This document shows, piece after piece, positions 50,601 through 61,172 of a stretch of 64,000 nucleotides of DNA. This stretch comes from Liolophura sinensis. Taxonomy: Eukaryota; Mollusca; Polyplacophora; Chitonida; Chitonidae. Where the stretch lies: positions 1-64,000 of the forward strand of contig NW_027018009.1 in assembly GCF_032854445.1 (NCBI RefSeq), written 5' to 3'. The translations under genes and the position numbers were made by a program. The notes under the pieces are model-generated. The model was not told the origin of the DNA. It was given only the letters and a program-made list of their open reading frames with translations, and did no database searches. The stretch's first letter is position 1, and each line of letters starts with the position of its first letter.

Positions 50601-51547
50601 ACAGCCAAAAGTGTTGGTCGGAGAGCAACGCGGTTTGCACCATTCGATTTCTCGTCACAAAATACGTCGGATTAGCCTCTTACCAGCAGAACTGGAACAT
50701 TTTTTCCACTTTTGCATTTTTACATGGTCTTTTTGTTAATTGAAATCGGCTACACTGTACTCTGTACAATCGCGACTGGTCATTACTATATTCAACTTTT
50801 GACTATAAGTTATGTGCCCTTCGGTAGCCCAGAAGACGTCAAATCTATCGGCTAAGCCCATTCAACTCACCCAGCAATTGTCTTACTTCTAAGTCCAAGA
50901 CAATCTCAATGTCTTTATCTACGTGTAGAAAAATCAGACCATTTGTACATAAAAAACACAAGGTACTTGATACAGTCTGCTGTGAAAAGTACAACTAAAC
51001 ACTGATCCACATTTATAAGGTGCCAAAAGATGCAGAATTGGGCCAGGCATCGGCAGCTGTTAAAAAATTGCAAATTTCCCTGGTTTCCATGGAGTAAGAG
51101 CCGTTGCTGGGCACGTGATTATGACATCAATGATCATTGATCTGTCACTACAGCCAAAAGTATTGGTCGGAGAGCAACGCGGTTTGCACCATTCGATTTC
51201 TCGTCACAAAATACGTCGGATTAGCCTCTTACTAGTAGCACTGGAACAGTTTTTCCACTTTTGCATTTTTGCTTCGTCTTTTTGTTAATTGAAATCGGCT
51301 AAACTGTACTCTGTACAATCGCGACTGGTCATTACTATATTCAACTTTTGACTATAAGTTATGTGACCTTCGGTAGCCCAGAAGACGTCAAATCTTTGGG
51401 CCAAGCCCATTTAACTCACCCAGCAATTGCCTTACTTCTAAGTGCAAGACAATCTCAATGTCTTTATCTACGTGTAGAAAAACCACACCATTTGTACGTG
51501 AAAAACACAAGGTACTTGATACAGTCTGCTGTAAAAAGTACAACTGA
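47581..51547 (+). repeat. Seven-unit higher-order repeat, copy 1 (3,852-bp period)
   Basis: This is the first copy of a near-perfect tandem duplication, with markers 47786, 48335, 48884, 49433, 49982, 50540 and 51089. Every private change I checked recurs 3,852 bp downstream: 'gtcgcttcagcc', 'actattagcac', 'gtaaaacatacaac', 'tcgctatagcc', 'gaaatgtttgggcc', 'gcgggattggg', 'acaattgcgac', 'aaacaaaaggtac', 'acaatcacgac', 'gagaggaacgc', the 9-bp duplication, 'ggcaccttatt', 'aaaagtgttgg' and 'gtgaccttcgg'. The only difference noticed is one A fewer near 47650. The right end is set by 'ctgaacac' (51545) against 'ctgaccat' (55397). Confidence 0.95.
50261..50278 (+). repeat. 9-bp tandem duplication (cttcggtag x2), copy 1
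   Basis: The reading is 'gcccttcggtagcttcggtagccc', quoted here only as two 9-bp copies at 50261-50269 and 50270-50278. It makes unit 92 to 93 558 bp long and is the reason the seven-unit period is 3,852 and not 3,843 bp. It is seen elsewhere only in the second copy at 54113-54130. Confidence 0.97.
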
Positions 51548-54500
51548 ACACTAACCCACTTCAGTAAGGTGCCAAAAGATGCGGAATTGAGCCAGGCATC
51601 GGCAGCTGTTGAAAAATTGCAAATTTCCCTGGTTTCCATGGAGTAAGAGCCGTTGCTACGCACGTGATTATGACATAAATGATCATTCAATTGTCGCTTC
51701 AGCCAAAAGTATTGGTCGGAGAGCAACGCGGATTGCACCATTCGATTTCTCGTCACAAAATACATCGGATTAGGCTCTTACTATTAGCACTGGAACAGTT
51801 TTTCCACTTTTGCATTTTTACCTGGTCTTTTTGTTAATTGAAATCGGCTACACTGTACTCTGTACAATCGCGACTGGTCATTACTATATTCAACTTTTGA
51901 CTATAAGTTATGTGCCCTTCGGTAGCCCAGAAGACCTGAAATCTTTGGGCTAAGCCCATTTAACTCACCCAGCAATTGCCTTACTTCTAAGTGCAAGACA
52001 ATCTCAATGTCTTTATCTACGTGTAGAAAAACCACACCATTTGTACGTGAAAAACACAAGGTACTTGATACAGTCTGCTGTAAAACATACAACTGAACAC
52101 TAACCCACTTCAGTAAGGTGCCAAAAGATGCGGAATTGAGCCAGGCATCGGCAGCTGTTGAAAAATTGCAAATTTCCCTGGTTTCTATGGAGTAAGAGCC
52201 GTTGCTACGCACGTGATTATGACATAAATGATCATTCAATTGTCGCTATAGCCAAAAGTATTGGTCGGAGAGCAACGCGGATTGCACCATTCGATTTCTC
52301 GTCACAAAATACGTCGGATTAGGCTGTTACTAGTAGCACTGGAACAGTTTTTCCACTTTTGCATTTTTGCCTGGTCTTTTTGTTAATTGAAATCGGCTAC
52401 ACTGTACTCTGTACAATCGCGACTGGTCATTACTATATTCAACTTTTGACTATAAGTTATGTGCCCTTCGGTAGCCCAGAAGACTTGAAATGTTTGGGCC
52501 AAGCCCATTTAACTCACCCAGCAATTGTCTTACTTCTAAGTGCAAGACAATCTCAATGTCTTTATCTACGTGTAGAAAAACCACACCATTTGTACGTGAA
52601 AAACACAAGGTACTTGATACAGTCTGCTGTAAAAAGTACAACTAAACACTGACCCACATTTTTAAGGTGCCAAAAGATGCGGGATTGGGCCAGGCATCGG
52701 CAGCTGTTAAAAAATTGCAAATTTCCCTGGTTTCTATGGAGTAAGAGCCGTTGCTACGCACGTGATTATGACATCAATGATCAATCAATTGTCGCTACAG
52801 CCAAAAGTATTGGTCGGAGAGCAACGCGGATTGCACCATTCGATTTCTCGTCACAAAATACGTCGGATTAGCCTCTTACCAGCAGCACTGGAACAGTTTT
52901 TCCACTTTTGCATTTTTACATGGTCTTTTTGTTAATTGAAATCGGCTACACTGTACTCTGTACAATTGCGACTGGTCATTACTATATTCAACTTTTGATT
53001 ATAAGTTATGTGCCCTTCGGTAGCCCAGAAGACGTCAAATATTTGGGCTAAGCCCATTTAACTCACCCAGCAATTGTCTTACTTCTAAGTCCAAGACAAT
53101 CTCAATGTCTTTATCTACGTGTAGAAAAACCAGACCATTTGTACATAAAAAACAAAAGGTACTTGATACAGTCTGCTGTGAAAAGTACAACTAAACACTG
53201 ACCCACATTTATAAGGTGCCAAAAGATGCGGAATTGAGCCAGGCATCGGCAGCTGTTGAAAAATTGCAAATATCCCTGGTTTCCATGGAGTAAGAGCCGT
53301 TGCTGGGCACGTGATTATGACATAAATGATCATTCAATTGTCACTACAGCCAAAAGTATTGGTCGGAGAGCAACGCGGATTGCACCATTCGATTTGTCGT
53401 CACAAAATACGTCGGATTAGCCTCTTACCAGCAGCACTGGAATAGTTTTTCCACTTTTGCATTTTTGCCTGGTCTTTTTGTTAATTGAAATCGGCTACAC
53501 TGTACTCTGTACAATCACGACTGGTCATTACTATATTCAACTTTTGACTATAAGTTATGTGCCCTTCGGTAACCCAGAAGACGTCAAATCTTTCGGCTGA
53601 GCCCATTCAACTCACCCAGCAATTGTCTTACTTCTAAGTCCAAGACAATCTCAATGTCTTTATCTACGTGTAGAAAAACCACACCATTTGTACATAAAAA
53701 ACACAAGGTACTTGATACAGTCTGCTGTAAAAAGTACAACTAAACACTGACCCACATTTATAAGGTGCCAAAAGATGTGGAATTGGGCCAGGCATCGGCA
53801 GCTGTTAAAAAATTGCAAATATCCCTGGTTTCCATGGAGTAAGAGCCGTTGCTGGGCACGTGATTATGACATCAATGATCATTGATCTGTCGCTACAGCC
53901 AAAAGTATTGGTCGGAGAGGAACGCGGTTTGCACCATTCGATTTCTCGTCACAAAATACGTCGGATTAGCCTCTTACTAGTAGCACTGGAACAGTTTTTC
54001 CACTTTTGCATTTTTGCTTCGTCTTTTTGTTAATTGAAATCGGCTAAACTGTACTCTGTACAATCGCGACTGGTCATTACTATATTCAACTTTTGACTAT
54101 AAGTTATGTGCCCTTCGGTAGCTTCGGTAGCCCAGAAGACGTCAAATCTTTGGGCTAAGCCCATTTAACTCACCCAGCAATTGCCTTACTTCTAAGTGCA
54201 AGACAATCTCAATGTCTTTATCTACGTGTAGAAAAACCACAACATTTGTACGTGAAAAACACAAGGTACTTGATACAGTCTGCTGTAAAAAGTACAACTG
54301 AACACTGACCCACTTCAGTAAGGTGCCAAAAGATGCGGAATTGAGCCAGGCATCGGCAGCTGTTGAAAAATTGCAAATATCCCTGGTTTCCATGGAGTAA
54401 GAGCCGTTGCTGGGCACCTTATTATGACATAAATTATCATTCAATTGTCACTACAGCCAAAAGTGTTGGTCGGAGAGCAACGCGGTTTGCACCATTCGAT

Positions 54501-55399
54501 TTCTCGTCACAAAATACGTCGGATTAGCCTCTTACCAGCAGAACTGGAACATTTTTTCCACTTTTGCATTTTTACATGGTCTTTTTGTTAATTGAAATCG
54601 GCTACACTGTACTCTGTACAATCGCGACTGGTCATTACTATATTCAACTTTTGACTATAAGTTATGTGCCCTTCGGTAGCCCAGAAGACGTCAAATCTAT
54701 CGGCTAAGCCCATTCAACTCACCCAGCAATTGTCTTACTTCTAAGTCCAAGACAATCTCAATGTCTTTATCTACGTGTAGAAAAATCAGACCATTTGTAC
54801 ATAAAAAACACAAGGTACTTGATACAGTCTGCTGTGAAAAGTACAACTAAACACTGATCCACATTTATAAGGTGCCAAAAGATGCAGAATTGGGCCAGGC
54901 ATCGGCAGCTGTTAAAAAATTGCAAATTTCCCTGGTTTCCATGGAGTAAGAGCCGTTGCTGGGCACGTGATTATGACATCAATGATCATTGATCTGTCAC
55001 TACAGCCAAAAGTATTGGTCGGAGAGCAACGCGGTTTGCACCATTCGATTTCTCGTCACAAAATACGTCGGATTAGCCTCTTACTAGTAGCACTGGAACA
55101 GTTTTTCCACTTTTGCATTTTTGCTTCGTCTTTTTGTTAATTGAAATCGGCTAAACTGTACTCTGTACAATCGCGACTGGTCATTACTATATTCAACTTT
55201 TGACTATAAGTTATGTGACCTTCGGTAGCCCAGAAGACGTCAAATCTTTGGGCCAAGCCCATTTAACTCACCCAGCAATTGCCTTACTTCTAAGTGCAAG
55301 ACAATCTCAATGTCTTTATCTACGTGTAGAAAAACCACACCATTTGTACGTGAAAAACACAAGGTACTTGATACAGTCTGCTGTAAAAAGTACAACTGA
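51432..55399 (+). repeat. Seven-unit higher-order repeat, copy 2
   Basis: Markers are at 51638, 52187, 52736, 53285, 53834, 54392 and 54941. It overlaps copy 1 by about 115 bp because the homologous stretch is slightly longer than the 3,852-bp period. After the copy ends, the array switches at 55400 to the 'gaccatagacccacatgaat' type seen at 41.6 and 42.7 kb, so the duplication has a sharp right edge. Confidence 0.95.
54113..54130 (+). repeat. 9-bp tandem duplication (cttcggtag x2), copy 2
   Basis: This is the same replication-slippage-type duplication as at 50261, exactly 3,852 bp downstream. Because it is private to these two units, it must have arisen before the seven-unit block was duplicated. 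Confidence 0.97.
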
Positions 55400-58300
55400 C
55401 CATAGACCCACATGAATAAGGTGCCAAAAGATGCGGAATTGAGCCAGGCATCGGCAGCTGTTGAAAAATTGCAAATTTCCCTGGTTTCCATGGAGTAAGA
55501 GCCGTTGCTGGGCACGTGATTATGACATAAATGATCATTCAATTGTCACTACAGCCAAAAGTATTGGTCAGAGAGCAACGCGGTTTGCACCATTCGATTT
55601 GTCGTCACAAAATACGTCGGATTAGCCTCTTACCAGCAGCACTGGAACAGTTTTTCCACTTTTGCATTTTTGCCTGGTCTTTTTGTTAATTGAAACCGGC
55701 TACACTGCACTCTGTACAATCGCGACTGGTCATTACTATATTCAACTTTTGACTATAAGTTATGTGCCCTTCGGTAGCCCAGAAGACCTGAAATCTTTGG
55801 GCCAAGCCCATTTAACTCACCCAGCAATTGTCTTACTTCTAAGTCCAAGACAATCTCAATGTCTTTATCTACGTGAAGAAAAACCAGACCATTTGTACAT
55901 AAAAAACACAAGGTACTTGATACAGTCTGCTGTAAAAAGTACAAGTAAACACTGACCCACATTTTTAAGGTGCCAAAAGATGCAGAATTGGGCCAGGCAT
56001 CGGCAGCTGTTAAAAAATTGCAAATATCCCTGGTTTCCATGGAGTAAGAGCCGTTGCTGGGCACGTGATTATGACATCAATGATCAATCAATTGTCGCTA
56101 CAGCCAAAAGTATTGGTCGGAGAGCAACGCGGATTGCACCATTCGATTTCTCGTCACAAAATACGTCGGATTAGCCTCTTACCAGAAGCACTGGAACAGT
56201 TTTTCCACTTTTGCATTTTTGCCTGGTCTTTTTGTTAATTGAAATCGGCTACACTGTACTCTGTACAATCGCGACTGGTCATTACTATATTCAACTTTTG
56301 ACTATAAGTTATGTGCCCTTCGGTAGCCCAGAAGACGTCAAATCTTTGGGCCAAGCCCATTTAACTCACCCAGCAATTGCCTTACTTCTAAGTGCAAGAC
56401 AATCTCATTGTCTTTATCTACGTGTAGAAAAACTACACCATTTGTACGTGAAAACCACAAGGTACTTGATACAGTCTGCTGTAAAAAGTACAACTGAACA
56501 CTAACCCACTTCAGTAAGGTGCCAAAAGATGCGGAATTGAGCCAGGCATCGGCAGCTGTTGAAAAATTGCAAATTTCCCTGGTTTCCATGGAGTAAGAGC
56601 CGTTGCTGGGCACGTGATTATGACATAAATTATCATTCAATTGTCACTACAGCCAAAAGTATTGGTCGGAGAGCAACGCGGTTTGCACCATTCGATTTCT
56701 CGTCACAAAATACGTCGGATTAGCCTCTTACCAGCAGCACTGGAACAGTTTTTCCACTTTTGCATTTTTACCTGGTCTTTTTGTTAATTGAAATCGGCTA
56801 CACTGTACTCTGTACAATCGCGACTTGTCATTACTATATTCAACTTTTGACTATAAGTTATGTGCCCTTCGGTAGCCCAGAAGACGTTAAATCTATCGGC
56901 TAAGCCCATTTAACTCACCCAGCAATTGTCTTACTTCTAAGTCCAAGACAATCTCAATGTCTTTATCTACGTGTAGAAAAACCAGACCATTTGTACATAA
57001 AAAACACAAGGTACTTGATACAGTCTGCTGTGAAAAGTACAACTGAACACTGACCCACATTTATAAGGTGCCAAAAGATGTGGAATTGGGCCAGGCATCG
57101 GCAGCTGTTAAAAAATTGCAAATATCCTTGGTTTCCATGGAGTAAGAGCCGTTGCTGGGCACGTGATTATGACATCAATAATCATTGATCTGTCGCTACA
57201 GCCAAAAGTATTGGTCGGAGAGCAACGCGGTTTGCACCATTCGATTTCTCGTCACAAAATACGTCGGATTAGCCTCTTACTAGTAGCACTGGAACAGTTT
57301 TTCCACTTTTGCATTTTTGCTTCGTCTTTTTGTTAATTGAAATCGGCTAAACTGTACTCTGTACAATCGCGACTGGTCATTACTATATTCAACTTTTGAC
57401 TATAAGTTATGTGCCCTTCGGTAGCCCAGAAGACGTCAAATCTTTCGGCTCAGCCCATTTAACTCACCCAGCAATTGCCTTACTTCTAAGTGCAAGACAA
57501 TCTCAATGTCTTTATCTACGTGTAGAAAAACCAGACCATTTGTACATAAAAAACACAAGGTACTTGATACAGTCTGCTGTAAAAAGTACAACTAAACACT
57601 GACCCACATTTTTAAGGTGATAAAAGATGCAGAATTGGGCCAGGCATCGGCAGCTGTTGAAAAATTGCAAATATCCCTGGTTTCCATGGAGTAAGAGCCG
57701 TTGCTGGGCACGTGATTATGACATCAATGATCATTGATCTGTCGCTACAGCCAAAAGTATTGGTCGGAGAGCAACGCGGTTTGCACCATTCGATTTCTCG
57801 TCACAAAATACGTCGGATTAGCCTCTGACTAGTAGCACTGGAACAGTTTTTCCACTTTTGCATTTTTGCTTCGTCTTTTTGTTAATTGAAATCGGCTAAA
57901 CTGTACTCTGTACAATCGCGACTGGTCATTACTATATTCAACTTTTGACTATAAGTTATGTGCCCTTCGGTAGCCCAGAAGACCTCAAATCTTTGGGCTA
58001 AGCCCATTTAACTCACCCAGCAATTGCCTTACTTCTAAGTGCAAGACAATCTCAATGTCTTTATCTACGTGTAGAAAAACCACACCATTTGTACGTGAAA
58101 AACACAAGGTACTTGATACAGTCTGCTGTAAAAAGTACAACTGAACACTAACCCACTTCAGTAAGGTGCCAAAAGATGCGGAATTGAGCCAGGCATCGGC
58201 AGCTGTTGAAAAATTGCAAATTTCCCTGGTTTCCATGGAGTAAGAGCCGTTGCTGGGCACGTGATTATGACATAAATGATCATTCAGTTGTCGCTACAGC

Positions 58301-58424
58301 CAAAACTATTGGTCGGAGAGCAGCGCGGTTTGCACCATTCGATTTCTCGTCACAAAATACGTCGGATTAGGCTCTTACTAGTAGCACTGGAACAGTTTTT
58401 CCACTTTTGCATTTTTGCCTGGTC

Positions 58425-59518
58425 TTTTTGTTAATTGAAATCGGCTACACTGTACTCTGTACAACCGCGACTGGTCATTACTATATTCAACTTTTGACTA
58501 TAAGTTATGTGCCCTTCGGTAGCCCAGAAGACCTGAAATCTTTGGGCCAAGCCCATTTAACTCACCCAGCAATTGTCTTACTTCTAAGTCGAAGACAATC
58601 TCAATGTCTTTATCTACGTGTAGAAAAACCACACCATTTGTACGTGAAAACCACAAGGTACTTAATACAGTCTGCTGTAAAAAGTACAACTGAACACTGA
58701 CCCACTTCAGTAAGGTGCCAAAAGATGCGGAATTGAGCCAGGCATCGGCAGCTGTTGAAAAATTGCAAATTTCCCTGGTTTCCATGGAGTAAGAGCCGTT
58801 GCTGGGCACGTGATTATGACATAAATGATCATTCAATTGTCACTACAGCCAAAAGTATTGGTCGGAGAGCAACGCGGTTTGCACCATTCGATTTGTCGTC
58901 ACAAAATACGTCGGATTAGCCTCTTACCAGCAGCACTGGAACAGTTTTTCCACTTTTGCATTTTTACCTGGTCTTTTTGTTAATTGAAATCGGCTACACT
59001 GTACTCTGTACAACCGCGACTGGTCATTACTATATTCAACTTTTGACTATAAGTTATGTGCCCTTCGGTAGCCCAGAAGACCTGAAATCTTTGGGCCAAG
59101 CCCATTTAACTCACCCAGCAATTGTCTTACTTCTAAGTCGAAGACAATCTCAATGTCTTTATCTACGTGTAGAAAAACCACACCATTTGTACGTGAAAAC
59201 CACAAGGTACTTAATACAGTCTGCTGTAAAAAGTACAACTGAACACTGACCCACTTCAGTAAGGTGCCAAAAGATGCGGAATTGAGCCAGGCATCGGCAG
59301 CTGTTGAAAAATTGCAAATTTCCCTGGTTTCCATGGAGTAAGAGCCGTTGCTGGGCACGTGATTATGACATAAATGATCATTCAATTGTCACTACAGCCA
59401 AAAGTATTGGTCGGAGAGCAACGCGGTTTGCACCATTCGATTTGTCGTCACAAAATACGTCGGATTAGCCTCTTACCAGCAGCACTGGAACAGTTTTTCC
59501 ACTTTTGCATTTTTACCT
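58425..59518 (+). repeat. Single-unit (549-bp) duplication, units 108-109
   Basis: Two adjacent units share the private changes 'acaaccgcgac' (58462 and 59011), 'aagtcgaagac' (58587 and 59136) and 'gtacttaatacag' (near 58659 and 59208). They differ just upstream, where the first has 'gcctggtc' and 'tactagtagc' and the second 'acctggtc' and 'taccagcagc'. This is the smallest duplication step seen. Confidence 0.85.
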
Positions 59519-61159
59519 GGTCTTTTTGTTAATTGAAATCGGCTACACTGTACTCTGTACAATCGCGACTGGTCATTACTATATTCAACTTTTGACTATA
59601 AGTTATGTGCCCTTCGGTAGCCCAGAAGACGTCAAATCTTTGGGCTAAGCCCATTTAACTCACCCAGCAATTGTCTTACTTCTAAGTCCAAGACAGTCTC
59701 AATGTCTTTATCTACGTGTAGAAAAACCAGACCATTTGTACATAAAAAACACAAGGTACTTGATACAGTCTGCTGTAAAAAGTACAACTAAACACTGACA
59801 CACATTTTTAAGGTGCCAAAAGATGCAGAATTGGGACAGGCATCGGCAGCTGTTGAAAAATTGCAAATTTCCCTGGTTTCCATGGAGTAAGAGCCGTTGC
59901 TACGCACGTGATTATGACATAAATGATCATTTAATTGTCGCTACAGCCAAAAGTATTGGTCGGAGAGCAACGCGGATTGCACCCTTCGATTTCTCGTCAC
60001 AAAATACGTCGGATTAGCCTCTTACCAGAAGCACTGGAACAGTTTTTCCACTTTTGCATTTTTGCCTGGTCTTTTTGTTAATTGAAATCGGCTACACTGT
60101 ACTCTGTACAATCGCGACTGGTCATTACTATATTCAACTTTTGACTATAAGTTATGTGCCCTTCGGTAGCCCAGAAGACCCGAAATCTTTGGGCCAAGCC
60201 CATTTAACTCACCCAGCAATTGCCTTACTTCTAAGTGCAAGACAATCTCAATGTCTTTATCTACGTGTAGAAAAACCACACCATTTGTACGTGAAAACCA
60301 CAATGTACTTGATACAGTCTGCTGTAAAAAGTACAACTGAACACTGACCCACTTCAGTAAGGTGCCAAAAGATGCGGAATTGAGCCAGGCATCGGCAGCT
60401 GTTGAAAAATTGCAAATTTCTCTGGTTTCCATGGAGTAAGAGCCGTTGCTGGGCACGTGATTATGACATAAATGATCATTCAATTGTCAGTACAGCCAAA
60501 AGTATTGGTCGGAGAGCAACGCGGTTTGCACCATTCGATTTCTCGTCACAAAATACGTCGGATTAGCCTCTTACCAGCAGCACTGGAACAGTTTTTCCAC
60601 TTTTGCATTTTTGCCTGGTCTTTTTGTTAATTGAAATCGGCTACACTGTACTCTGTACAATCGCGACTGGTCATTACTATATTCAACTTTTGACTATAAG
60701 TTATGTGCCCTTCGGTAGCCCAGAAGACGTCAAATCTTTGGGCTAAGCCCATTTAACTCATCCAGCAATTGTCTTACTTCTAACTGCAAGACAATCTCAA
60801 TGTCTTTATCTACGTGTAGAAAAACCAGACCATTTGTACGTGAAAAACACAAGGTACTTGATACAGTCTGCTGTAAAAAGTACAACTGAACACTAACCCA
60901 CTTCAGTAAGGTGCCAAAAGATGCGGAATTGAGCCAGGCATCGGCAGCTGTTGAAAAATTGCAAATTTCCCTGGTTTCCATGGAGTAAGAGCCGTTGCTG
61001 GGCACGTGATTATGACATAAATGATCATTCAATTGTCACTACAGCCAAAAGTATTGGTCAGAGAGCAACGCGGTTTGCACCATTCGATTTCTCGTCACAA
61101 AATACGTCGGATTAGCCTCTTACTAGTAGCACTGGAACAGTTTGTCCAGTTTTGCATTT

Positions 61160-61172
61160 TTGCCTTTTTTAA
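61160..61172 (+). other. 7-bp deletion across a T-tract
   Basis: Unit 112 reads 'tttttgccttttttaattg' where other units have 'gcctggtctttttgttaattg'. This makes a 542-bp spacing. The nearby bases 'cagtttgtccag' are also unusual. The deletion removes 'ggtc'-type sequence between T-rich runs, as expected from slippage, and is seen once. Confidence 0.85.
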
